From Eledone cirrhosa (lineage: Eukaryota > Mollusca > Cephalopoda > Octopoda > Eledonidae): a stretch of 64,000 nucleotides of DNA. Below the pieces are notes generated by a model. The model was not told the DNA's origin, searched no databases, and saw only the letters and a program-made list of their open reading frames with translations. Numbering within the stretch: the first letter of the stretch is position 1; each line of letters opens with the position of its first letter. Location of the stretch: positions 68,326,278 through 68,390,277 of the forward strand of contig OZ024744.1 in the NCBI GenBank assembly GCA_964016885.1, read 5' to 3'. This document shows, piece after piece, positions 10,741 to 22,343 of the stretch. The position numbers were made by a program, and so were the translations under genes.

Positions 10741-11768
10741 TGCAGAAGGCCCTGAGGTGAGTCTTCGATCCACAGCGAAAGCATTTCGGGCGTTTGCCCT
10801 CAACACTTATGGGCAGTTGAGTGCTGTTATCGAAGTCTATCACATCCGGGATAGCTTCGATGCACTCCTGGTTGGTTTGGATTAGCATCTCAATGGAGGT
10901 GCCGACCCAATCTTCTCTTACTTTTTTCTGTACTTGCAGTACAGTTGTTTTGTCCTCGATTCCGACGAGGACAGACGCGGCCAGCCAAGAAGGGGCCATT
11001 CCGGGGGGGGACGTGGGTCAGTTTGACCCTCACAATTTTTTGCCCGCAGTAGGAGGGCACCAACACCATTTCCTCGCTCCTTAGGGTCACTACGGATTGG
11101 GCCTTTGCCTCCTGGGGTGTGGCAAAAAGTACGTCTACGGTGGCATATTTTTTGCCTCGGGTGATGTGCGTTTTCCGCTGCCACACAGACCCCAAGGCTT
11201 TTTGTATTTGGGCCTCTGTGGCTCTTTCCACCCTACGGGATTTTGTACTTACTGTACGGTACGTGACCGTACAGTGCTGTTGGGTTTCGAAAAAATTTTC
11301 CGCTGCCTTGCAGATTGCTCGGTGTCCATTCTTTGTCACCATCTTCTTCGCTTCCTCTAATTCCTCATTTGTTATGAGGATTGTTTCCAAGTTTTTCGCA
11401 ATACCTGCAAATGAGATTGGTTTTTCTTTGCTGCTGTTGTTGTTGTTGTCGTCAGAGCTGCTGTTACTTTTGTCGTTGCTGCAGGTACTACGACTACTGC
11501 CTTCGCCGCTGTTGCTGTGGTTGTTGTTGTTGGTGTTGCTGGTGATGCTGTTGCGGCTGCTACTGTTGTTTTCATTGTTACTGTTGCTGTTGTTATTACG
11601 GCTGCTACTGCTATTATTCCTGACGTCAGACGAATGAACTGGGTTTTCGTATTTCCCGCACACCTGTTTCGTCGCTGTCGTCGTCGTCGTGGAGAAACCT
11701 TGCATGCTTTGCACGAGACTTTTCTTTTCTTTCGTCACTTGCGAAAGAGAAGGGAGGGAGAGAGACAC
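10741..11768 (-). pseudogene. ORF1 of copy B, truncated after its zinc knuckle
   Basis: An Asn/Ser-rich N-terminus, SFAGIAKNLETILITNEELE, RTVSTKSRRVERATEAQIQ, VPSYCGQKIVRVKLTHVPP and a CX2CX4HX4C knuckle (CFRCGSKTHLRAFC) right beside the junction. One frameshift lies near 10990 at a G run. The first codon is uncertain: the open frame extends upstream of the GTG at 11768, and an out-of-frame ATG lies at 11882. Confidence 0.75.
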
Positions 11769-12095
11769 ATTTAAAGAAGGGAGGGAGAGAGAGACGATCT
11801 TCTCTCTGCTGTAGTGACGATTGAGGAAGAAGAAGACGGAATGAGTGGGAGTGACCTATCCAAATTCTTTTTCGTAGCCATGTTGTTTTTTTTGTTTAAA
11901 ATAAATATTGGGTACAAACCCCCAATAAGCAGTTATTTAACCCGAAGGGCCAAATAACGGGCAGAAAGACCCCTCTCACGAGGAGGAGGGTGTTTTTGTC
12001 TACAAGTTGGTCTAAGTTTTAAACAATTTACAATTGTTAAAGCGTTCAAAATTTACAGTACCTTACAGAGCCGAGCCTCCGTCAACCATAGCATT

Positions 12096-12122
12096 CAATA
12101 ATAATAATAATAATAATAATAA
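12096..12122. repeat. (AAT)n left of R4-like copy b
   Basis: Short AAT tract immediately upstream of the second R4-like element. Together with 14907-14943 it brackets that element, as expected if it inserted into one longer AAT tract. Confidence 0.85.
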
Positions 12123-14905
12123 AGTATAGTATAAAAAGTATAGTATGCAAAGAAAGTATAGTATAAAATCAACAAGTGACATAGACATGCTGATAGAAAT
12201 AATCAAGCAAAAAGTGTCGGCCAAAGCTGCTCGTATAAGGCGCTTTGAAAAACGATCTAGATTCTATAAGGACAATAATATGTTCAAAAACAACCAAAGA
12301 AACTTCTACAGAAAAATTGGTAAGTCAACAATAACTGCTAAATGAATACCACCAAAGGGGGAAGTGCAAGAATTCTGGGAAAAGATCTGGGCCGAAGAAA
12401 ATGTTCATAACATACATGCCCCATGGATAGACAGACAAATGAAAGATACAGCTCACCTTGAGGAACAAATATGGGAAAACATAACAGTTGAACAGTTGTG
12501 CTTGGCTCTAAGAAAAACCAGCAAATGGAAATCCCCAGGAAAAGACAAAATACAAAATTTTTGGATAAATGCCTTCACAGAGTCTCATGAGCTGTTAGCC
12601 CAACTTTACAATGAAATAGTTAAGGAGCCAGAAAAGATACCATCATGGCTAGATAACGGCATTACATACCTGCTTCCGAAGAATGATGAGACAAACAATC
12701 CCAAAAATTACAGACCGATAACTTGCTTGACCACAATGTATAAAATTTTAACATCAGTCCTAACTGAATACACATATGACCACCTGATAGTAAATGACAT
12801 ATTTCCCATTGAGCAGAAAGGGTGTAAACGAGGCTCATATGGCTGTAAGGATCAGCTTTTGGTTAACAAAATGATACTGGAAGATTGTCATAATAGACAC
12901 AAAAATCTATCAATTGCTTGGATAGATTATAAAAAAGCATTCGATAGTTTGCCACACAGTTGGATTGAAAATTGTTTAGAGATTTTCAAAATATCCCCCG
13001 TTGTCAGGAGGTTTTTGTCATTCAGTATGAAGACATGTAAAACGACACTCTTTTTGAATAGTGAAACAAAATCACTGGAAGCTGGAGAAGTTAATATTAA
13101 TTGTGGGATTTTTCAGGGTGACTCTTTATCACCGCTTTTATTCTGCATCGCACTTATACCATTAAGTAAAATGCTCAATGAAACAAAACATGGATATAGA
13201 GTCTATGACAAAACCATTAATCACTTGTTCTACATGGATGACCTGAAACTATTTGCAAAAAATGATGAACAATTGCAAGAGCTATTATCCACTGTGGAGC
13301 AGTTCAGTGATGACATTAAAATGGAGTTTAGACTAGATAAATGCGCCAAAGCAACGTTCACCAGAGGAAAGCTGCTGAAGAGTTCAGACATTAATCTTGA
13401 TCGGGGGAACGTGATAAGAGAACTTGATCAAGAAAAAACTTACAAATATCTAGTGTTTGTGAAGGAGACGGAATCAAGCACTCGACAATGAGGGAAAGGA
13501 TAAGGAAGGAATGTTACCGCAGAGTAAGAGCAATCTTAAGAACGGAATTGAATGCAGGGAATAGGATCGATGCCATAAACACGCTTGCCATACCAGTAGT
13601 AACCTACAGTTACAATGTCATCAACTGGTCAAGCATAGAGATCCGTAGGCTCGATATAAAATTCTTAACCATGCCCAGAATGCATCACCCTAAGGGAGAT
13701 ATAGATAGAATATATCTCCCTAGGAAAGAAGGAGGACGTGGGTTAGTCCAGTTAGACATTGCGTTGAAAACTGCAACAATTGGATTATCTACATATCTAA
13801 GGGAATCACATGATTGGATGATCAAACTCGTTTTGAAACACGAAAGCATCAAAAGATCATATTCCATTACAAAAGATGCACAAAGATACAGTAATGGACT
13901 ACACATTTCAGAAGTCCCATTTACTGCTGAAATGGAAAACACAGAAAAAGCAAAGCAGGTAAAAGTAACTGCAAAGAAAGAACTGCTACAGAAACTGGCT
14001 AAGAAATGGCAAGAAAAGCCTCTGTATGGAAAATACCCAGAACGAGCTAACAATCCTGATGTTGACAAAACTTTAACCCATCAGTGGTTGGCATCCTCTG
14101 GACTGAAATCGGAGACTGAAGGACTGATTATATCAGCACAAGATCAGTGTCTGCCAACAAAAAATTACCAAGCCAACAATAAAAAATGGATGCAGCCCAT
14201 TATGCCGTGTATGCAAAAAACAATCAGAGACCATTGACCATATAATTTCAATGTGCAGTCCTATAGCTCCAACCGAATACCGAAACAGGCATGACAGAGC
14301 TGCACAATACATACATTGGATAATGTGTAAGCATTTTGACCTGCCACATCAAAAGAATTGGTGGGAGCATCAACCACCTCCCATACTTGAAAAAGATCAC
14401 ATCTCAATCTTGTGGAACTTTAGCATCCAAACAGACCTGATGCAAATAGACCTGATATAATATTGAAGGACTTTAAAAAGAGGGTATGCCTGCTAATTGA
14501 TATGTCCGTTCCAATAGACAAGAATGTATCTATAAAAACATGTTAAAAGTTGAGCAAGTATAAGGACCTGGAGATAGAAATTGGAAAAATGTGGAAATTG
14601 AGAACTAAAACAATACCAGTGGTTGTAGGCGCTCTAGGAATGATACCTAAGGGGTCTAATGATTACTTATCGCAAATCCCAGGAAACCCGCGTATAGGAA
14701 AAATACAAACGATAGTACTAATGGGAACTGCCCATATACTAAGGAAGATTCTGTCAATATAAGTACATCACAAGTCTAAAAACTAAAGATGCGTGTGTGA
14801 GTATGTATGTTCTTCCTTGAACATGGCGGACCTTGTTGTCTCTTGAGGTCACTGGTTGTGACTTGGTGATAACTCGTATGAACATAAAGCAAGATAAATG
14901 CAGCT

Positions 14906-14906
<1 letters not shown>
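12123..14906 (+). pseudogene. R4/Dong-like LINE copy b, 5'-truncated and decayed
   Basis: Homologous in motif order to the 630-4022 ORF but clearly diverged. It starts in the coiled-coil region (AKAARIRRFEKR), then has WKSPGKDKIQNFW, NYRPITCLTTMYK, WIDYKKAFDSLPH, GIFQGDSLSPLLF and YMDDLKLF near 13233. The RT catalytic box is intact. Breaks include a stop at 12345 and frameshifts near 13490, 14235 and 14460, plus a stop near 14545. The endonuclease RPD is present near 14455 and the frame ends at 14762. The N-terminal Myb-like region is absent. The 3' UTR (14763-14906) is unrelated to that of the first element, so this is a different subfamily. Confidence 0.85.

Positions 14907-14943
<37 letters not shown>
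14907..14943. repeat. (AAT)n between R4-like copy b and Tx1-like copy C
   Basis: AAT tract shared as 3' tail by the plus-strand R4-like copy b and minus-strand Tx1-like copy C, repeating the 4098-4168 arrangement. Confidence 0.9.
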
Positions 14944-14944
<1 letters not shown>

Positions 14945-15193
14945 TTTTCTTTATTAACCACAAGGGTTTACATAAAGTAGACATTAAGGACAGTGAAGGA
15001 CAATACAGGACGGTACAAATGGGCATTTCTGCGTGTAAAAAACAAAAACAGAGGATGTAACAAAAAATAACAATGAAAAATTCCCCAATAGGGGGGAGAC
15101 TTCGGAGGGACATTTGTGGAGAAAGCCCAGTAAAAAACCACAATGACCCTGACCACCAAGGCAAGTGCCCTCTCCCAGTTTTCCACCTTTAAT

Positions 15194-18100
15194 TTACAGA
15201 TATATACTCAGAGTAGGCCCATTCACTCGGGCCATTCTTGCTTCTCTCACCCATCTTTCAACAAAATGCTGGGAAGAGAGCACCTCCCTCTCTACCCTGA
15301 TTTTCCTTTTCAAATGAAATTTGAAAAAGTCAATCAGGGCATCACCGAAGAGGTAAGTGCTCGTCTTCAGCCCTTTCAAACGTGTCCACCATACTATCTC
15401 TTTCGCCATGGCCACCAGACAGATAAAAACTGCCTGCCCTTCCCGGCTAAAGGAGGAGGGCGGGGCAATCCTCACGATGGACTCAGATGATAGTCGGATC
15501 TGTCCTAAACGCGACAGCAGGTGTTCGACTTAAACGTACAAGTCAGCAATTTTCGGACACTGGACGAGTGCGTGCAGGACGGTTTCGTCGCCCTGCGCGC
15601 ATCTCGGACATGCCCGGCTGACGGCACCTCCATGCCTGTAGAGTTTATCCTGCCAGGCCAGAGATTTCTGGAAGTTGTCCATAGGTCCCGGCCCGAAAGT
15701 TCTTCCGAAGAGATTGGCTAGTTGATTTTCGTCGACGCCTGGAGTTTCCCTAAGTACGTCGTCGCTCTTCCCCTCCACTAATCCTCTATAGAACGCCGAG
15801 GTGGAGTTTCCACCGATCACATTGCCCGATTGGTCGAGGGCTGTGAGCGCCTGAAGACATTCCAGTCTCCAGGCGCTCCCTCTCGGTCTTTGCTTGACCC
15901 AGGACTGCAGCTCCGTCAAGGAAACTGGCTGGGGAAATACGTGTCTAGAAAACGGCGACCACACCTGATCACCGTCGAGGAAGAGGTGGAGTTGTCGTAG
16001 CCTGAGCGCGTGTCTGCGCATCATCAGCCACGGCACGCCCAGCCCTCCACGTAGCGGGTGTTGACAGCAGATGGACCGCCTGACCATCGGAGCGCGTTCC
16101 TTCCACAAAAAGCGAAAGAGGAGACGAGCTGTGGGAAAACGTGCCTGGCGAACGGCGACCACACCCGTTGACCATCAAGGAAGCACCAGAGATGTCGCAG
16201 CCTCAGCGCATGTTTGCGCACCATCAGCCATGGCATGCCCAGTCCTCCACGCAACGGGTGTTGACAGCAGATGGATCGTCTGACCACGGAAGCGCGTCCC
16301 TTCCACAAAAAGCGGAAGAGGAGGCGCTCCATTTTGGTGAGAGTTGGGATGGAGCAAGGGACGACGGTGATGAGGTAGCAGATGACGGATGCGATGTACG
16401 CATTCCCCACCTCCGCCCGGCCTTTCAGGGACAGCTTCCTCTCAGCCCATTTCTGGGTCAGGGAGGCCACCCTGCTCGTCACCTCGTTCCAGATTTTCTC
16501 CATCTGGAGATCCGGTCCGAACCAGATCCCGAGCAATTTAACCGGTCCGTCTGTCCAAAGCCCCACGACGCTGCCGGACGGCATGGACTTGCCTCTCCAG
16601 GTGCCGAGCTGCAAGCCCACCGACTTTTCCTGGTTTATCTTTGTTCCTGTCACCACTTCGTATTCTTTGAGAGCGGTGCTGAGCATCTGGACGTGTCTAG
16701 TGCTCGACACCACCACGGTGACTTCGTCAGCGTAAGCCGACTCGGATTTCCCGCATCCTAGTTCGCGTGGAACGCCTCTCATCGCCCCCAGTTTGTGCAG
16801 TAACGGCTCGAGAGTCAATACGTACAAGAGGTACGAGAGGGGACAACCCTGGCGGACTGAGCGCATGATGCTGAACGGCTGCGACAGGTGACCATTCACT
16901 CTCATAACTGAGCGGATGTGGCTGTACATTGCTGCGATCCAACCCCTGAAAACGGGCCCGAAACCGGCTGCCTCAAGGACCGTCGCCAGGTACCGATGGT
17001 CGCCCCTATCGAATGTTTGGATTGATCCAAGTTGATCAGGGCCCCACCCGTGCCAGGTTCCTTAACCAGCCTCTCTATGATGTATCGCATGAGGTGGAGG
17101 TTGTCGTGTATGGATCTGTCCGGAATGGCGCATGTATGCGCCTCTCCCACCAGACCCTTGACGACAAGCGCCAACCTCGTTGCTAACACCTTGGCCAAAA
17201 TCTTGAACTCTGCGTTTAGCAGGGTTATGGGCCTGAAATTTATCGATAACATCCCGCTTGTTCGGGTCTTTTCTCAGCAGCGCCACTGCTCCCCGGCTCA
17301 CAAAACTGGGAATGCTCCCGTTTTTCTGCCAGTTGCAGTAGACGTCTGCCAAGAGGTCACCGAACAAGTCTGGCATAAATGCATAAAGCTCGTGGGGCAG
17401 ACCATCTAAACCTGGCAATTTACCCCTTGTGCAGTTAGCCATCGCTTCCCGTATTTCACCGGCTGTTATTGGCTTTTCGCAACACTGTGCTTCGGTCGTC
17501 GACAGCCGAGGCACTCCGTCGAGGTATGCACTGAAGTCCATGCCCGATCCGGGCCGCCGCCGCTCCCGAACAGTTCAGCAAAGTGCTGCTGAAAAGCTTC
17601 ACACATCCGCTCGGATTCGAGCATCACGCACCCGTTTTGGTCAGACAAAGACCGAATTGTGACTTTGTTGCCACGTCGCGCCTCTGCCACCCGGGCCCAT
17701 TGGACGGCTTTTGTCCCCTCGTGCTTCAGAGCACGCGCTCTAGCTCTGACAACGCAGCCTTCGTGTTTTGCGTTGAAAAATTTGTCGAGTGCCAATCTCG
17801 CCGCAAGCACGTCGGTTGCGATGCCTGTCCTAAACGCCTCTTCTAACTTTCTAACTAGCTTTCCCTCTACTCAATTTTCTTCTATCACTAGTCCTTTGCT
17901 AAACCTAATCGACTCTACTTTAATTTCCCTTTTCAGGGCGAACCACCACCTGCTGTTGACGACTGCTTCCGTCAATGCCCGCTTAACTAATACGCTAATC
18001 CGGTCTCTGTAGGCCTTGCGCGCCGGGAAAGACGCGTTCAGCTTCCAGTAACCAGGCCCTTGTCTATGAAGTCTCTCTATGTCGATCTCACAGATCACAA

Positions 18101-18826
18101 ATTTGTGGTCTGTATAGTCGACTATTTTAAATTGTGGACAACTTATACTAGCTTTATCTAGTTCTCTGCAGAATACCCTACCGAGATAGGATCTGGATGA
18201 CCCGATGCGGTTTGTCCATGTCCACATTGACACATTCGGGTGATCCAGTGGATGCCTGTCAGACAATTCAAAACGTCTGAGTAGGTTGGTGAGGCTCTTG
18301 CACCCTCCTCCCCTATCCACTAGCCCCACACGATCCCAGCGTGCATCCAACATACCATTCCAGTCGCCCACTAACACTAAAGAGCGGGATGTTCCAAGAG
18401 AGGTCTCTAGACGTCTAAAGAAATCTGGCCGTCCCGTCCCTGTCCCTGTCGGGGCATAGAGAGCTACTAGCCTGAAAGCGTTGCCTTCGGTGCCGCCTAC
18501 GTCCAGCACCACCGACTTACCTTCTGGGTCCAGGAAGATGGTCCGTATGGCGAGACCCAAGCCTTTTCGAAACAACATAGCCACTACGCCCCCGCTCCCG
18601 GACGGCTCGGAGATGCGTACACCTCGTAACCGTCGAAGATCGGTGCGAAGGCTTGCGTTTCGGAGATTCTCATCTCGCTGATGGCCACTACATCTATTTT
18701 TAGTGACCTGAGGTCGTTAAGCAAGTGACCCTGCTTCCAATCCGAGCTCAAGCCACGCACGTTTACCCTTCCGATTCTGAATACGGCCATGTTGGGTGAG
18801 GATCGGGGGAAGTGAGAAAGGATCAC
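15194..18826 (-). pseudogene. Tx1-like ORF2 of copy C, catalytically altered
   Basis: Endonuclease, RT and C-terminal CCHC are recognisable but spread over several frames, with breaks near 18584, 17860, 17500, 17240, 17010, 16120 and 15490. The RT catalytic box reads AYADEV (about 16722-16737) where copy A has AYADDV, so the second catalytic Asp is Glu. A 40-bp stretch that codes for the YRGALPVRD-type segment in copy A is missing near 15650. First in-frame ATG is at the MAVFRIG start, near 18791. Confidence 0.8.
15921..16320 (-). repeat. 200-bp non-identical tandem duplication in ORF2
   Basis: Two adjacent 200-bp units (15921-16120, 16121-16320) in exact register: the same GTGTTGACAGCAGATGGA string starts at 16058 and 16258. 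Both encode the FRFLWK-RSICCQHPLRGGLG segment. The units differ at roughly 15 percent of positions and the second is out of frame with the first. Confidence 0.9.
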
Positions 18827-18841
18827 TTACCTTGATCGTCT

Positions 18842-19221
18842 GGTGAAGGGACCATTCAATCGTCCCTTCAGCTGGTCGTCGGCTCTTCTGTGAGAATATC
18901 CGAATATACTCTCCGGTTGAGTGTCCCTCCTAGGTCTCTGAAACACCAACTGCGTTGGGGAATTTCATTTTAATGTTTGTGTATTGTTTTTGTGCTATTC
19001 TTACCTGTCTTATGTTCGTTGGTGTTTTGATTGGTGCTGGTATTATGTAGTCGTGCTGTAAAATGTCTGTGTGTTCAATTATGTAAGTCATTAGTTTCTT
19101 GTGTGTATTTATTGCTGTGCATTTCTTTTTCTGGGAGTGGGGTGTGGTTCTGCTATTTTCTTGTCGTTGTTGCTGGGTGTGTGTGTTTTGTTGTGTTTGC
19201 GATGTTGGTGCTTGTGCTTCT
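18842..19221 (-). pseudogene. ORF1 C-terminal fragment of copy C
   Basis: Gln/Thr-rich then a conserved tail (TAINTHKKLMTYIIEHT, IKMKFPNAVG) alignable with the ORF1 C-terminus of copy A (TALNLNNKQLLHYIQH, LKQKFPKDIG). The ORF1 stop overlaps GGTAAGTG. The N-terminal side is replaced by an endonuclease segment from copy D. Confidence 0.75.
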
Positions 19222-19224
19222 GTT

Positions 19225-19881
19225 TCCCTACAGAATACCCTATCTAAATATGATCTGGATGACCCGATGTGTTTGTCCATGTCCACATTGGTACATTCGG
19301 ATAATCCCGTCTAAACCTGTCAGACAGTTCACAACGTCTGAGCAGGTTGTTGAGGCTTCTATACCCTTCTGTCCTGTCTACTAGCCCCACATAATCCCAG
19401 CGTGCCTCCAAGATACCGTTCCAGTCGCCCACTAACACTAAAGAGCTGGACGTTCCAAGAAAGGTCTCTAGACGTCTAAAGAAATCTGGCCGTCCTGCCC
19501 CTGTTGGGACGTAGACGTCTACTAGCCTGAAAGCATTGCCTTCGCTGCCGGTCACGTCCAGCACCACCGACTTACCTTCTGGGTCCAGGAAGATGGCCCG
19601 TATGGCGAGATCCAAGCCTTTTCGAAAAAGCACTGCTACCCCTCCCCCCGATCCTGGACGGCTGGGAGATGCGTATACACCGTAGCCGCCGAGATCGGTG
19701 CGAAGGCTCGTGCTTCGGAGATTCTGGTCTCGCTGATGGCCACCACATCTATGTTTAGTGACCTTAGGTCGTTGAGCAGGTGCCCCTGCTTCCAAGATGA
19801 CCCCAGGCCACGTACATTTATACTGCCTATTCTAAGTACGGCCATGTTGGATGAGAAACGGGGCAAGTGAGAAAGGATCAC
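19225..19881 (-). pseudogene. Duplicated endonuclease N-terminal domain (copy D)
   Basis: A second, diverged Tx1-like ORF2 start: SINVRGLGSSWKQGH, VVAISETRIS, GDWNGILEARWD, MWTWTN and then truncation at the position that encodes YLDRVFCRE. One frameshift lies near 19690. It lies about 1060 bp from the equivalent sequence of copy C (GAATACCC at 18171 and 19233; CACTTACC at 18824 and 19879). Confidence 0.8.
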
Positions 19882-19894
19882 TTACCTTGATCGT

Positions 19895-20900
19895 GTGGGG
19901 AGGGGACAGTAGAACCGTCCTCTCGGCTGGTCATGAGTGTCTCCAAGACGATATCTTTGTGGATTCTTTTGGAGAGTGACCCCCTGAAACCCCCAACTGC
20001 GTTGGGGAATTTTTGTTTTAATTGTTTGTAGTTTTCGAGTTCAATTTCTACAATGTTAATCTTTTTTGGTAATGTTCTTGGTGTTGGTGGTGTGTAGTAA
20101 TTTACGTCTGAAATATCGGTGTCGTGTTTTATGTGTTACATTAGTCCTTGGTGTGCAATGTTTATGGCTGTGTACCTTTTGGGGGGAGGGTGGTTTTGTT
20201 GCTGTTGGATATGTGTGCTTTGTTGTGTTTGTGATGTTGGTGTTTTTGGTGATGCTTGTGGTGGTGATAGTGATTTTGGTGGTGTTGCTGCAAGTCTCCT
20301 TGCAGTCTTTATTCTTCTTTCTTTGCCTTCGCTCTTGGAGGGAGGAGCTGTGGTGTTTTTTCGTTTGTTTTTTGTTTTTTCTTGTTAACAACCGTTTTCC
20401 ACTCCTCAGTCGCCTGATACTCAATGTCCGACTGTGAGAGGTCGGGGAGGGGTATGAGTTCTACCCTCTCATTTGTCTTTGTTGTTGTTGGTGGTGGTGG
20501 TGGTTGTGGTGGTGGAGCTTGGTTTGCCGCTCCTGGCACATGGCACATGTGAAGCTAGTGCAACTGTTTCTGTTGCTGCAGCTGCCGTCACCGTTTTTGT
20601 TGTCCGTGGCTTTGGTGTGGTGCCACGGACGTTGTCTTCGTATTCTCTGTCGAAACTCCCGACTTTTTCGCTGACTGCTCTGTTTGTGATGGCAGCGGTT
20701 CCGGCGTTGGAAGGAGGGTAACCTTGCCCTTTGTTATTTTCTGTGGGATTGTTGTTATTCCATTCATGCTTCTTTCTATTGAGTTTAAACTTACATTCAC
20801 TTACGCGTTGCTTCCTTAATCTGTCTGAGAATTGCATCTGTTCGGTGTGTCGATATTATTTTTGATTCAATGTTTTCTAGTGAACCTCCTTGGCATGTTG
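19895..20900 (-). pseudogene. ORF1 remnant of copy D
   Basis: Contains the ORF1 C-terminal tail (KQKFPNAVGGFRG near 20000), a Lys/Thr-rich part with frames changing near 20400, a Thr/Pro-rich part and DLSQSDIEYQATEEWKTV, alignable with copy A. Upstream, 20838-20950 has an open minus-frame stretch (NGEKLISAPPTCQGG, DAILRQIKEATR) that I do not recognise. No zinc knuckle was found. Confidence 0.6.
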
Positions 20901-21617
20901 GGGGAGCACTGATAAGTTTTTCTCCATTTGGCATTCTCACCAATGCTCCTTTATCATTTCTCCTACACTGTGAACTGTCTTACTTACAAAGGTTGTGGTC
21001 CTATTACTACATTGTCCCGCTATACATCTTTATGTTTAACTGCAGACAACAATTTTTAAAAAATATACGTTCTGTTTATCAATGTTTTTATAAGTACTAT
21101 AAATTGTTAAATGGTTAAAGATGATTTATTAATTGTGGTACTTATGTGGTGGGTTAGGGTTAGGTTTGTTGTCTTCTTGTATCTTTATCTCCATGTTGGG
21201 TGGAGTGACGTGGGTACTAATTTCACATGTATACAGGAGAATGCCTCTGATATTGTGTGGGCTAGAATTCTTGTTGAAATGTCTCTAGTAGGAATGGTTT
21301 CTCACTTGATGGGATTAGTTTGTGTAGTGTTATTATATTTAAGGTTTCAGTTGAAAGTGGTGAATGTCTACATTTTTTCTTTTTGTCATACATGCCTAGA
21401 CACATATACACACATGTCAAACACAGAAGCTCGTAGAAGTAGCAGCTTAGAAATGCACACACATAGACAAAAACGCGCACGCATGCGCAGACCAAACACA
21501 CACCTAAAAAAAACAAGATGGAGTAGATAGAACAAGATCAGAACAAAGGATTAGAGAGACAGAGAGGACAAGGATACTCATTGAGGTCATTAGTAATTAA
21601 TTAAACAACCAGCCGGC
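20901..21617. other. No recognised gene
   Basis: AT-rich sequence. A short run with two TTAGGG copies occurs at about 21150; it is not a telomeric array. Around 21200 a piece resembles the ORF1 'gacgtgggt' region but is too short to assign. Confidence 0.4.
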
Positions 21618-21862
21618 TATTAAACTCTCTCTGTCTCTCCCACTCTCTTCCTTCTTCCTCTCTTCCTCTCATCCTCACTTTCTTTCACTCTCTCTCTCTC
21701 ACTTTCTCTCACCCTCTCTCTCACTTTCTCTCCCCTTCTCTCTTTCTTTCCACTTATCTGTTTCTCTCATTCTCACTTTCTCTCACTCTCTCTTTCTCTC
21801 CTCTTTTTTCTCTCTCTCTCTCCCTCTCTCTCTCTCTCTCTTCTCTCTCTGTCTCATTATTA
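21618..21862. repeat. CT-rich low-complexity tract
   Basis: Nearly pure pyrimidine on the plus strand (CTCTCT with TTTC and CACT interruptions), about 245 bp. Confidence 0.9.
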
Positions 21863-22146
21863 TTTGTGTACCAAACAGAAAAAAACAGAAACTGAAAAAG
21901 AGAAAGAATATTTATTATAAAAGATACAAGACCGTTTATATTCGATAGATATTGTAATTTTATTAACTGAAAGGTTTTATTCCCAACATTATTTAAACAC
22001 ATGTTTACTCGGGCAATGTGAACTCATTAAGAAAACTATGTTTTTTTGTGGCAACATCCTTAAACATTTTACACACCTAAGTCGTTTGTCGCTCTATGTG
22101 TGTCGTATGCGGATCAATCTGTTTCCGACGCTGTTATTATTATTAT

Positions 22147-22343
22147 GGTGGATTAGCAGTATCGGTAGAGGGTTTAGCGCCATGCTTTGCAGCAAAGAGT
22201 TACGGCCCTTTATGGTATGAGTTCAAATCCCGCGGAGGTTAACTTTGCCTTTCATCCTTACGGGGTCGATAAAATAAAGTAACAGTAATGTACTGGATAA
22301 TTGCTGGCCTTGTGCCAAAAGTAGAAACAATTTTTTTTTTTTT
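22147..22343 (+). mobile_element. Cephalopod tRNA-derived SINE, type A, copy 1
   Basis: The tRNA-related head begins GGTGGATTAGCAG, with Pol III B box GAGTTCAAATCC at 22219-22230, followed by the family body (CTTTGCCTTTCATCCTTACGG), a GGCCTTGTGCC tail block and a poly-T end. The same body occurs six more times in the window on the minus strand. This head-body-tail combination is characteristic of octopus and squid SINEs. Confidence 0.85.

Larger units (their letters stand above)
10054..12095 (-). mobile_element. Tx1-like LINE copy B, internally deleted
   Basis: Carries the family 3' UTR, the last about 145 codons of ORF2 (10303-10740), a direct junction at about 10740, then ORF1 (10741-11768) and a presumed 5' UTR to 12095. 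Everything from the ORF1 knuckle to the ORF2 C-terminus (about 3.5 kb relative to copy A) is missing. It has no endonuclease or RT and is therefore non-autonomous. Confidence 0.85.
14944..19221 (-). mobile_element. Tx1-like LINE copy C
   Basis: The family 3' UTR (14944-15193), a decayed ORF2 (15194-18826) and the last part of ORF1 (18842-19221). It is joined at about 19222 to the endonuclease region of another copy (D), so the unit is chimeric. Confidence 0.8.

Noticed and set aside
21140..21165. TTAGGG-like telomeric repeat
   Set aside because: Only two copies, with no array; chance.
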